From NCBI RefSeq assembly GCF_021155765.1, contig NC_060112.1:21638001-21702000 (forward strand): a DNA stretch of 64,000 nucleotides. The letters are read 5' to 3'. How positions within the stretch are numbered: the first letter of the stretch is position 1; each line of letters starts with the position of its first letter. The position numbers were made by a program, and so were the translations under genes. The stretch is from Diprion similis. Lineage: Eukaryota > Arthropoda > Insecta > Hymenoptera > Diprionidae. The notes beneath the pieces were generated by a model, which was given only the letters and a program-made list of their open reading frames with translations, searched no databases and had not been told where the DNA came from. Positions 13,001 through 25,085 of the stretch are shown here, piece by piece.

Positions 13001-15173
13001 CTCAGGCTAGGAACATTTATTTATTTACATTATAATATATTTTACAACCGAAAACGACTTAAAAGTAAAGTTTTACATCGCTAGGATGAGGAAAAGATCA
13101 GTTGAGTGCTGGATCGTCGTCTACAGAACCGAATTAGAAAAGGCTGACATTAGAATTCGTCGAAAAGACGAATCTTTTCCTTATTCGAAACTGTATATAG
13201 GTACATTGTGACAAAGAAGTTGGCAACGAATCTATACGTAATGTGTGGAGTATGTGGACGTGACTTGTGGTCGAAATAATATGGAAATGTATACGTCAGA
13301 TTCCGAGGATTACATCACAACGTGCGTAATTCAACGTAGATACGAGGTGGAATCCTTCCGGCACGAGTATTTCGAAATGCGGAAAAATGAAACTCGGATA
13401 TGGTTATACGGGAAAGTGCATAAGATGTCGTTACGGTCCTGGACGAAATGCGTGTCGTGGATATCTGACCGGTGTTGATATGTAGGTCGTTTCGGTCTGT
13501 GTGGAAGTCGGTCGTTGTGCAGTAGAAATGTACTTTGGTGGGACTCCACCGCGTCTCTGGTAGGTCAGTCGCGTGTATGTCGGACAGACGTATACCTATA
13601 AGCGTGTGTAAGCGTGGCTTGGAGCAGTGTCAGAAACGGTATGGCTCTTTCTCGGAAGTGTAAACACCGGACAACTTTCATGACCGCGAAGCGAGTAGGC
13701 CTGTTGCGTAACAACAAAAACACCTCAATTATACTCCAAAAGCCCGCAGGCGAAAGAAATTTGTTTGGTACAAGATGTATGCTCAATGTAATTCGAAGCC
13801 AAAGATATAGCTATGCATAAAACTCTCGAAGAAAAAACAATCTCTGATTCAATCGGACTAACGCCATCCTTTCTTCTCCCACCATTGCCGTCACGGCTTC
13901 TAATAATTGTATACATTCACAACGAAAGCTAATCACACCAGATTACGTGTGATGCGTTATTCGATATCAACCTTCGTGATGCTGCAGGTCTGGACCCGGC
14001 GGAACCGCACTTCAGCAACACCTCGCCGATGGTTCGTTTGGACCCAACAGACGCCGACTTCGTTGCAGTGATTCACACCGATTGCAACCCTTTCATTAGC
14101 GGCGGTCTTGGTATCACCCAGCCGGTTGGCCACATCGATTTCTACCCTAATGATGGCCGGAATCAACCTGGATGCAACGAAGGAGTCCTCGACGCGATAA
14201 CTCTTGAACGTGGAAGCTTCGTCAGAGGTGAGATGAGCGGCAATTTTTGTCAGGCAGTCTGAATCTAGCCGAAACACTGAATAATGCTTGGTGAAAATTG
14301 TGGGTTCTTTTAGGCATCAGAAGGTTCCTCGGCTGCAACCACATCCGAAGCTACGAGTACTTCATTGAAAGCATTAACACCGCTTGTCCGTTTCTTGCCG
14401 TTCCCTGTTCGTCCTGGACCCGGTTCCAGGAGGGTGGCTGTTTCGATTGCGTAAATCAGTACTGCCCACGATTCGGGTTCGACGCACAAAGAGGAAACTA
14501 CCACGCATCGACCTACCTAATGACCGCAGGATCAAAGCCTTTCTGCAGTGAGTTCTTGGGTCTTTATTAGACTCGTTACCAGTCAGTGACTGCAAACTCT
14601 GCAACTTCTTCCTTTACTAACGGAGGAGTTTTTTCGTTACAGGAGGACACTACAGGGTAAAAATCAACATCTCGAAGACGGCAGAAAGTATGAACCACGG
14701 TGGTGAAGTGGGAATCTTTGTCCTGCGAGTGATCGGGGACAACGGCAAACAGACTGAGAAAATGCGTTTCAGCGAAGACTCGAAGTACTATGGACCGGGA
14801 ACCACCCACACGATTGTCCTCCCAGGGGAAGTTGTCGGTAAGCCGAAAGCCGTTGAAGTCACTTGGGAGTATCAGACTACGTTCAACCCTCTCACTTGGC
14901 GTCTCATCACCAAACCGATGGTTTATCTCGACTCCGTCGTCGTTGACAGCCTGGAATCCAATAGCGGGTAACGCTGATTTGTTGTTTTTCGTTGGCAGTA
15001 TGATGGAATGATTGTTTGAGGAGTTAAGCCGCGTTTCAAAGCTAACGGGAGGTTGACATTCTTTCAGGATAAAAGTCTGCACGGATGAGTCGAAGACTTT
15101 GATAGCCAACGAACCGAAGTTTCTAACCGTGGAGAACTGCAATCCAGTGTTGGCAAACATCGTGACGACGTAG
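10069..15173 (+). CDS. Pancreatic-type triacylglycerol lipase (lipase 1)
   Basis: Exons: 10069-10240, 11417-11688, 11942-12212, 13988-14227, 14314-14547, 14643-14967, 15068-15173. All introns are GT-AG and the phases join without a break to give 539 aa. The family hydrolyses neutral lipid esters outside the cell. The triad is visible: Ser213 in GHSLGAH, Asp241 in GLDPAEP, His328 in CNHIRS. The lid loop between Cys301 and Cys326 is full length, as in pancreatic lipase and unlike lid-less phospholipase A1 relatives. Residues about 405-539 form a PLAT-like C-terminal domain. The start is chosen because an in-frame TAA lies eight codons upstream and exon 1 has the same length and phase as in lipase 2. 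Oddly, the first 57 residues lack a clear signal peptide and carry five N-glycosylation sequons. An alternative first exon cannot be excluded. Substrate preference is not deducible. Confidence 0.93.
10281..10695. mobile_element. Imperfect inverted-repeat (MITE-like) element in lipase 1 intron 1
   Basis: The left end (10281-10305, with ACAGGGGCGGCCGAAAA) and the right end (10678-10695, whose reverse complement contains TACAAGGTGGGCCAAAA) are imperfect inverted repeats. The match resumes inside: GGCCGATTTTCA at about 10353 pairs with the complement of GAAAATCGGTC near 10638. No transposase frame lies between. This is the usual look of a decayed nonautonomous DNA transposon. The exact ends and any target-site duplication are uncertain. 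Confidence 0.5.
11846..11866. repeat. AATC tetranucleotide repeat
   Basis: Five tandem AATC units in lipase 1 intron 2, 75 bases before the next exon. It is an ordinary microsatellite. Confidence 0.85.
12552..12573. repeat. GC-rich short palindrome in lipase 1 intron 3
   Basis: GGGCGG and CCGCCC arms flank a GC-rich centre, inside a roughly 400 bp GC-rich part of an otherwise AT-rich intron. It could form a stable hairpin in RNA. No function is evident. Confidence 0.5.
12985..12998. repeat. Poly-G tract
   Basis: A run of about 14 G within lipase 1 intron 3. Such runs are length-unstable and prone to sequencing error. Confidence 0.85.
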
Positions 15174-16033
15174 GATACAAGACTCTCCTACCGGCATCGA
15201 GGTCTCAACGTGATCTCAGCGACCGTTCAATCGCCATGATTATTATACTTTCAGATACAATCGGAAGTACGGATTGACGGACGAATGTCTCCTCATCTCA
15301 TCAAAGGCATACGTACATCATCATTTTAGGCAATAAGAAAGTCTTTCACGGTCCAACCCATCGCTCGGCTTTTTTTAAAACATGACTACTGCCAAAGCCT
15401 TAATCGTCGTGTTCTTTTTCAAAAATTGTATATATACAGCAGCGTGCTTGGGGTTGGGCTAAAGTTTATTAACACTATCAATGCAAGCTTACGTCGACTT
15501 AAGAGATATAAGACGGAATGAGAGAAACGAAGGACGAGAGACTCGCTGCATTACTCTTATAGTATCAAAGTCCTTTCACTCCGGTTACACCTGTGCTGAA
15601 TGCATTTCTAGTTCACCTGATGCACAGCTTCAGACGTGGACTTTACCCAGGACTTTCATATAACTCAATCAATTTTCGTTTTACAGTAATTACAGTGATC
15701 GTTAAAAGTTTCACGCCCCTCATTTACTGAAATATCTATAGCTATATTCGTATTGAAAGTATATGTAATGATGTACTTGACAGTTACTAATAAGCGTCTC
15801 AATCGTCACGTAGAATAATTAACTGTAAAATAATATATATAACTGTACATACGTAAATACTTTTCACTATTGTTTTGTTAGCATAAAGCACGATACGACA
15901 AGTTCACACGTCTACGGTAAATCGGTATTATTAGAGTTTTTTATTCTTCTATTATTCGTTGTTTGTCGTCGTTGTCGTTTATGATTTCCACAATAAGTGT
16001 ACTTGTAATTTTTATTTTACTCTTTTCTTCTAC

Positions 16034-16049
16034 AATAAACGTTGAATAA
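16034..16049 (+). terminator. Candidate poly(A) signals of lipase 1
   Basis: Two AATAAA hexamers lie close together about 860 bases after the lipase 1 stop codon, in an AT-rich stretch with no intervening gene. They would give a 3' UTR of about 0.9 kb. No cDNA is available here to confirm use. Confidence 0.45.
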
Positions 16050-17992
16050 AATTGCAGAGCTGAGCGCAATAGCATCCCATTTCTAGTTTCATAATCTCTG
16101 AATCCATATCCGCCACTTCCTATACCGAAGACAAAAGACTTTCTTCCATTTCCGCTGTGAATTTTCTACATAATAACAAGGCAGATGTAAACACACTAAA
16201 TTTATAGCCACACTTGTGTTGTGACTCCCACCGTAAATGATTGCGTGTAAAATTGCATATAATGTCACGATTTACACACTGTATACCCTTGTGTCACAGA
16301 GTAATTTACTGTCACCCACGTATGTTTACTTTCAAGGCTGGATTTGACTGGAATAATAGAAATTTCACCATTATACATACACTTCCTCCGATCCGTTTGC
16401 CTGTTACGTGCAGGCTTGGTGATGACCATCATCTAGTCAGACTCACGTTGCTGGCTCTCGTCAAAGTTGAGCGGCGAGTCTTTCGAGCTTCGCTGCGCGT
16501 GTCTGTCAATCATGTAACGTCGTGAATGATGAAAAAAAAAATATCTACGTACAAAGTCACGAACGTATAACCCCCGCCGGAGCTTTCTTTCATATGATCT
16601 TGCTCACGCGACGACGGTGAGTGAGTTAATATATAGGTACCTACCGCGAATAGAAAGCAGATGAATTGTTGTTATCCTATCGTGGCATTAGGTACAGGTG
16701 TAACTTCGTAAGGTACTAAATGTCATGAAAAGTAGAGAAAAAGAAAGAAATAAAATAAACTTGAAGTGACATCGCGGGTACCCTTCGTATGTATATATGG
16801 TACCTATATACGTTGGAGAAATGCGGTGTCGAAGACCTGTGTGACCCTTCTCGTGTTACCGAAACGAATGAGGAGGAAAGAAGAAACGGTGAAATTAAAA
16901 ATAAAAATTAACCGAAATTATGCATACCTTGATAACGCCTGACAAAGATATATGTACATATATATATACGTATAATACCCGCCACTCTCTCCCGGAAGTA
17001 AGCCTAAAAAAAGTCTAATGTGGTGGACGCTAAGCAAATGTGATATTAGATGCACTCGGTTTACATAGGGTTCTAGATAAGATAATCGGAACATAATCAA
17101 AAGCTTCAATTTATTATACCTATACAGAAACATCAATCATGAACTTAACGGAGAGGGGTACACAGGGTGTAATTATCGTTTTGACATTAGGTAATTTGTG
17201 ATGAGATTGTGAATGTAAATGGATGGAATGGAGAAGGTGGATGGATCCCAGGTAACAGAGTAAAACACTTCCCGTCACTTCTGCACGAGCTGCCCCCCCT
17301 TTACCTTTGAGCGGGGGGAGTCGACACCAGGTAGGTAAGTCGGTTCTTGATTCTCTACGAAAGCAGTTCGCTGCTTCGCCTCGCTACAGCCGGTCACAAA
17401 CTTATACACGGAACTTATACAAGCGATGAATACGGCGTGCTTCTAGCATCAATATACAGTGCGGGTGACATAATTATTGATTTTATCATCGCAATACGGC
17501 TTATCAAAGGCTCCTGACAGCCCCCTGACTAATCTCGGCATCGTTGTGGCCGAGGGATGAAGGCTTGACTGCGGCTAAAAGTGAGTCGGATCATTATACG
17601 TATCTGCATACTATGTACATTAGGATGATCGTTGAATGGAAGATCATTTTGGATGGTAATAAATCAGCCCCAAATGTAGAGAAAATTGTTCTTTAATTTC
17701 TTCAGAATTTTGTTCTCAGTCCTTAGTCTCCCTGTAGATCGTATATTCAGTACGAGTCGTGAGTGTTTTAATTTGGCATATTGTTTTTTGATTATTTTTC
17801 AAGCTACGTAACATCGTATTTTGTACATTTTTTTTTCAACATTCCTTGAGTTTCGAATCACCGTTATTTTCGATTGTACGGAAAGAACATTTGTGGGGAA
17901 TTCCATTCTATTGCTCAAGAATTCAGTACAAAAACAAGGCCAGCAAGTAGACTCAGAGCTCGTAATGAAGATGTGAAAAAATTAGAGATTCG

Positions 17993-18014
17993 TTTTTTTT
18001 TTTTTTTTTTTTTT
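17993..18014. repeat. Poly-T tract
   Basis: An uninterrupted T run of about 22 bases in the inter-lipase spacer, followed about 40 bases later by an A run. It may be the remnant of a retroposed tail on the minus strand, but no retroposed body is recognisable. Confidence 0.8.
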
Positions 18015-18613
18015 AATATTTGAAGCCAATCTACGAACATCCAATATTGAAACCCAAAAAAAAAAACATTCAACAATCACCCTAATATACATAGACCAAA
18101 AAAACCTATCCGGAGTTCGTGATCTGCACATGTCTTCCTGCACCATAGTAATCCATTGTCATTTGTCGCAGAATATTTATTATTCATTATCTAGGTGAAA
18201 ATAATTTACAACCCTCCTCTTACTTCATTTGTTATATTCATAATTTATTATGGTCACGTGGCTACATCCGCGCGTGTTTATCAACCAACCGGTCGTTGCT
18301 TGTGATCGTAAAATCCCAGAATCCTCAAGTCTTGTTCCAAATGTTATGTTTCGAACTTTGTCCGTCCGCAGGATTCCGAATCTTAACGATCAGAGATGAT
18401 ATCAAATCAGCATCGTTTAAAATATTCCTGATGCAACTCCGATTCCCATATGAATTCAACCGGTAAAAAGTGATTTAAGCACACGCACATGCACACCTGC
18501 CTAAGCATGCGTATAATTTTTTGAGTGCATATAGGTAGAGTCAAAGCGTGCAGGATTACAGGTGCCTATACGAACTGCTAGACTTTCTCCACGAGCAAGG
18601 CTATAGGTTACTC

Positions 18614-18641
18614 GTATATATATATATATGTGTGTATATAT
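18614..18641. repeat. AT/GT microsatellite
   Basis: A compound dinucleotide run, (TA)n followed by (TG)n and TA, in the inter-lipase spacer. Confidence 0.8.
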
Positions 18642-21600
18642 CCCTCGTGCATACCCTGTATGTATGTAATACTTGCGTGTAGTCGTTGTGTGTTGGGGAA
18701 ATGATAGGGAAGCCTGTAGCGAGTAGTAACGTAGGAAATGTGTGATGTTCGCGTAATCGAGGATCGGCGTACGGTGCAGAAACTCGTTTCACACATACCT
18801 GAAAGTCGTATACACATAATTAATGACAAACTTGCGGTAATCAAGTAATTGCGTTTCATTGTATAAAGAAGTGATTAATTTTTCGGTGATTAAAGCAGTA
18901 ATCCGGTGGAAGTGTTTCTTGTTTATATCTCCACCTGTTATTTACACCTTACGTAATTCGATACGTAATTCGATGCGGTGAAAATTACAGTTGCAAGGAA
19001 TGCGCGTTAAAATTTTACTACGGCTACATTTGTAATGAAATAAGACGGTTTACCGATCATTCTGCAAGATGCTAATTATAGCTGTGTGTTACATGGAAAT
19101 GTCAGTTCACTCTTGCTTTCTCATTTACTTATAATGATAATTTACAAATTTATCTTCTGTAAGAAAATAAATTTCAAATATGATAAATATGACGATAGTA
19201 ATAAAGAAAAAATAAAAAGGAGGGAAAGAAACGATAATAACACTTTATCGGTATGAATACACGTAACGATTTGTCCGACCTACTAATTATTCAAAAGTTG
19301 ACTAATGAGTAATACAAAAAAAAAGTCGTAAAACGAAGAAGAAATAGAAATTAGCCTGATCTACAGCGGCGCGTCGTGCTGGTCAAAAATCGTCTTCAGC
19401 TAGATAACGTAATAAATTTTGTCGTCGTTGCAGTTGTACTGTAGTGACGTGATCATGTGTGATAACGCGAGAAAATGTGATGAAAACTTTTTTTGAAAAC
19501 TTTCTTTCCACTCAGCAGATAAAATTTTTGTCGCCATTACAGGTGCTTCCGAAGCAGATAACATGAAAATAATTTACCGAGAATGCATTGTTATGCTGAC
19601 TTGCAGCAGTGTTGTTACTAGCAGAAACATGCCCGCGTGTTTAGTAAGTAGATAGTTGTTATGGCGTGATGGCGATGGACGGATTATAGTATGGGTATAT
19701 ATGTATAGACTTGCGCTTCCGCGTCCGGCTCTCGAGGTAATTATTCACACGTTAGCAAAGCGTATCCAAAAGCCCGGAGGTGGCGTTTCTTTTGGATAAC
19801 AAATAACAAGTAGTTTGCTTGTGTCAACTTGGTTCACCGAACGTACCTCTCATAGAGACGACAGGTGGCTGCTTCGAGAATTAATTTATCCGTTCGATAC
19901 CCACACATTCCAGAATTACTAATGAGAATTGAACCGGGCCATCGGCATCTCGATTACGGCAATTACTATACGGCGGAAAAGCTGAGACACGCTGTTTCCG
20001 CGATCGGATCATCGCATCGGAGGTTCCACGAGTGAGCTAGGCTCTTGCAGTGGAGAAAACGCATCGCACCCACACATCAGCTGCTAAGTCGTTAAATTTT
20101 CGAACGAAATACGGAGAGACGATTCATCGGGAATTGCTTCCGGCAATGATCGGCGTTGACAAATATCATGACGCGTACCCGTTACTTTCCACACCTCAAT
20201 TAATTAAACATTCGCATAGATTCTCGAGTCACCGATTCGATTGATTTTTCTGTCGCTGTTATTGCATAATTATGCAATCACTTTTTCACGATATGTGTCA
20301 CTTTAATAATCATGTGGAAAAGGTATTGATCGAAGCAAATCCTGAGATGCGCGTTTAGTTTCGCAGACATTCGTGGCACAGCACATGTCTAAGTAGAGGT
20401 TTATGTATTTGAATGAAAATTTTCAATTATTATCGAACATACGCAATCGAGAGTATTATGTTTTCACTGATTATACGTTACAACACGCCATTGATCAAGC
20501 TGGAGGCAGCGTATAACGTTATCATCAGGGCTGTCTTCAGAGAAGCATTAAACTGTGCCAGGCATAACTAATAACGCTAACAAAGTGGTCGTATGTTTGT
20601 GGAAAAAAAAATTTTCTAAGTACTGTAGAAGTAAATTTATAACCGCAAGAAAATCCCACTTTTATTCAATTTAAATCCAATTTAAAATAATTATTACGAT
20701 TAGTGCTCTTACCGCAGAGCAATTTACGACGATCGGAATGAATAAACTTTTCACGATTAGGTAAAACACGGATTCCGTTTATTTTTTTGTTTTCTCGATA
20801 CTTGTGAATCATGGAAACGGTCAGTATCTGCACGGTACAACGCTTAAATCCATTGTTTCGAACGCTCGCTCGAATAACTTCAACCAGAATGTACACGAAA
20901 CAGGACCTCTAATGTTAGATTGTACATAATGGTCTTTAATAACCATGCAACAACTTTTTCAATCGAACAACGAGTATTCTTATACCTTTTTGATTGATTT
21001 GTCCAGATCAAATATAAAAACTAATTGAGTAACGGAATCCGCGTTTGTATATTTTACATCAAATTTGACTATAAGGATAGTTCGTGCAAATGGAAGAATG
21101 TGCAAAATTTTATTCTATAAAATAAAATCGTCCGAGAATTAGCTGCGTATAAGCAGTAAATACTCGATATATGTAACACCTAACTAATATAATCCTGCAT
21201 GCGCTTATAACCTATACCTTACGACCACGTGGTGATACCCGGCTAGCCACTGCGTCAGTTATTGCTTTGTATGTGGGTCAGTGTAAAGGCCGATGGAAAG
21301 CTTAAGGCCCCGGTAGCAGACGCTCCGACGTCCTTCAACAACCGGTGCTGTGAATTAGCCGGCATCTATATAAGTGTAGGACTGAATGCTTCGTGACCAT
21401 TAACTTGGCCACCGAACGCGACCCGTAACTTTACAAGGAATTATGGATACAGATCCCATACCGACTCAGTTATCGACACTTAGCCAAGACACAAACCTTT
21501 TTCGAGAATATTCGAGAGTGTGGAGGATATGAAAAATGATTGCCGTGAAAGTTCAGCGCTGAAAGCGTTTAACTTGTCACATCAAACAATCCAAACAATT

Positions 21601-23810
21601 AAAGATGAAATTATACGAAGCGAACAAAGTCAGCGTGTAATAAAAGTGCAACCGGAAGCTGCAGCATCCGTTGGCTCGCAGAGTTGAATACAGTCAGCAA
21701 ATTATGGTACAAATGACCATGACTATGATGAAACTCTCCCGGCCGCAAACTCATGCCGAGGAAACAGAAAGGAAGTTACTTCCCATTGATCCGATCAAGC
21801 TCGATGATAAATTATATTGTACGCATTTTATCATATGGACATATGGATTACAACTTTCGCCGTGCACGGTCACTCGAAGTAATTTATTGTGTGAAATTAC
21901 AAATATCTTATTATTTTAGATGTGAAAAGTTGGATTAAGAACGCTTTTTGCCAATTCGTTTATTGCTTTGTGATTTACAGTTACCTAAATGTTCAAGGAG
22001 ATATAATCGATATGTACACCAGCTACCGAATGTAAATTTGAAAATATTCAAAAATACTGTACTTGATTTATTCCGTTATCTTTGTGACTATATGCACAGC
22101 TCTAATTGAATTTTTTTCCATCGCTTTTGCAGGTATTTTTTCGAGTGGTAATTGCATAAGTAAATTTATAAACTGTCTTATGCAAATCTTAACCTCCATT
22201 TTCAACGAATACCTGGATTGTTGCAAAGTTGTTATAAAGTATTCACAGTTAATTTTTGTCCAAGCAAGGTGAAATGCAAAAGACTCGTTCTATCGCCATC
22301 ATGTTTATCGATTTGGCGATAAATTTACTCTGGCATAGATACGAGCGACAAAAACTAACAATTTAAAGTCCATTACCAAGTAGGCTCTGCAATCTCCTTG
22401 GAGCTGGACATTTGAAATTATGATTTTTCGGAAATATTAAATTACATTGCAGCAATAATTATTTGCTTCCTGAACGTTTGAGTGCCTTTTTGTTCACCAA
22501 GTTACGATTTTAAGGAGCAAACATTTTGCGAACAGTAATACTCGTGTTGGTGAGAAGTATGTTATCACGAAGAGAATCGAATTGCCTATTTTTTGATAGA
22601 AGAGGTAGTCTAAAATAAGTCTGAGACACGTAACGTGATTTACTTTTTGACTGAATCCGAATTTCTTGTGTATTAAAAATATTTATTATTATAAATTTGA
22701 AGGTGAAACGTTTTTCAGTCATTTCTTTGAGGAAAACAATTATCGAATAACTAATAAATGCAAATAGACGAAACCCACAATTTAAAATGCGAGAATAATG
22801 ATGACAACGAACAAGAACGTAAAATACAAGCCTCGTAAAGAAATACGTGTTGGGATTTTGAAAAGTCTAGCGCGTTCTCGCGCCATTAACTTATTATACA
22901 CATTGCATAATGCAAAAGCGGCCTGCGCGTGAGAATAATTGTTAAAATTTTTTTAGTCCTCAACGTGTATAACACAGAAATCAACGGAACTGAATGAGCG
23001 AACAAAAGAATTAAATTTCAAATCGAACCAGAAGTTACTGTACAAGATGTCATGGGAGGGATGAAATCTGGAACTCGCATATCCACTTATTACGAAATAT
23101 CGCGGTAATTTCATTGCAGATAGTTACAGGGAAAAAAAGAAAAGAAAAAGTTGACCGCGGTCAGTTTACCGCAGAAAGTGAGGATTCAACTTATGCAGCG
23201 TAATACAACTGCTGCGGCTTTGTGCGATTACGTAATCGTTTCCTGATCCGATCATCATAGCGTAGCGTAATTAGGGACTCGAATTATGTGTTCACGCATT
23301 CGTCAGCACGAAAAAAGATCGGTATAGTTTTTTATTTATAAATATATGTCATAACGAGGAAGTAATCGAAGCGTCGTTTATGCGATGAATGATAAAATCT
23401 TATAATTATAAGACCGAATCTTATTATAGACATGAGCATAACCGTTAATGACGGAATGCGTTAAACGTGTGCCTGCGTTTTTTCTCCAATTTATTTGTCC
23501 TTGTATGTTTTTTTTTTCTCTCCTTGTTTTTCACAGAGCACAGCGAACGTAAAATAATTAATAACAATCGGGCAATCGTCAATGTTTCATACGTATGAAA
23601 AAAGTGTAAAAAATAATAACGGAAAAAAAAGAGAGCTTTATTCGTACGCTGATGTCTATAATATTGCACGAAGTTTATATTCTTACCTCTCTGTTCACGA
23701 AGGCAAATTTACGTTCGTGCGTTGCACAACGAATGAACTACTCTATACCTATATACGTTGGAGGAAGAAAACAGGGGAGAAAGGTGCTCGATCGTTCTTA
23801 CGCAACGAAG

Positions 23811-23845
23811 AAAGAGCGCGAGAGAGAGAGAGAAAGAGATAAAGA
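23811..23845. repeat. GA-rich microsatellite
   Basis: An imperfect GA dinucleotide tract continuing into an A/G-rich stretch of about 60 bases. It produces a spurious Arg/Glu/Lys-rich open frame. Confidence 0.8.
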
Positions 23846-25063
23846 GAAAAGAAAATAAATATAGCAAAAAAGGTAATAAAATGACTAGAAAAAAAAACAA
23901 ATACAAAATCTACGAGCATGCTACGCGAGGTAATCGAGATGACTTCGCAGATTCTCGCGCATGAGGAGACTAATTTTCTTTTCTTCTCTAAAGTGATGAA
24001 CCTAAGGTATAAGGAGCACTATATAGACATATATGATATGAGAGCATATGCTTCTTACACTTGTGCCGATTCAAAGTTATCTCGAATATTAGGTTGCTTT
24101 GTCAAAAATCGATACGTTTTATTAATTTCATCACGAGATAGTCGTACATCGGGTATTTGCAAAATTATTATATTAGGAAGTCACGAATAGCACTTCGCAA
24201 ATATTTAAAAAAAATAGAAAATACTGGAACTAGGAATAAACTAAAGGCTTACCTATAGAAAAAAGTATCTCTATAAATTTCTACAAAATAATCTTGTGAA
24301 TAAAATCAGTATTCACAGAGTGAAAGTAAACGAATCTACCAAATTTTCAAACATTTTGAAGTGATTTGAATCGATGCATTGATATCCAAGCTTTTGCTTA
24401 TAAACCTGTTAATTTTTATTTGCGTTTTTTATTTTTTTAAAGACGTCTTCATGGTTTCTGAATATAATGTTTTGATAAATACTTGAAGTGCAACTTGAAG
24501 AAGTTGGATCTTGCGTGCAAAAATTATTATTATATCTCATACAGGTAAAACGCACCATATGCTTGATGCGAACGATCCCAGTAGGATTTCTTCGTAATGT
24601 AATAATGGCAAAAGCGTATAACGTACTTCATACTTGGGTCACGCTTCCTACCTAATTATACCCGCCAATGTAGTGACTGCCTGGATTATAGACGGACGAG
24701 CATGTAGGAAGTGCGTTGATCCATCCACTTGAACCTTTCTCCACAAGTACTTACATTCTTAATTTATTTCCCTCGTGAATCGCGAACGAATAACTGCAGC
24801 TACGACTCGTTAGGTTAATCGACTGCATGTAGGTTCAAACGTCGAGACTTTGGGGACAATAAATTACACTGCAATTTAAGCTAATTACAACCAACTGAGC
24901 TATCGCTAATAATTCATAAATTATTACTTTTTTTAAAGAGGAAAAGAGAAAAGTGCATTCTGGGTTTAGTGGCTAAATGCAGGTATATAACATAACATGC
25001 TCATGATATTAAATATTTACCGGAAGTTTAACCGCCTGCAGTAATTACTACACTACAGCTTAT

Positions 25064-25085
25064 CATATATATATATATATATATT
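25064..25085. repeat. AT microsatellite
   Basis: A run of about eleven AT units in the inter-lipase spacer. Confidence 0.85.

Noticed and set aside
13245-13478. 77-codon open frame inside lipase 1 intron 3
   Set aside because: No homology, and splicing exon 11942-12212 directly to 13988 restores the intact GLDPAEP motif, leaving no place for it.
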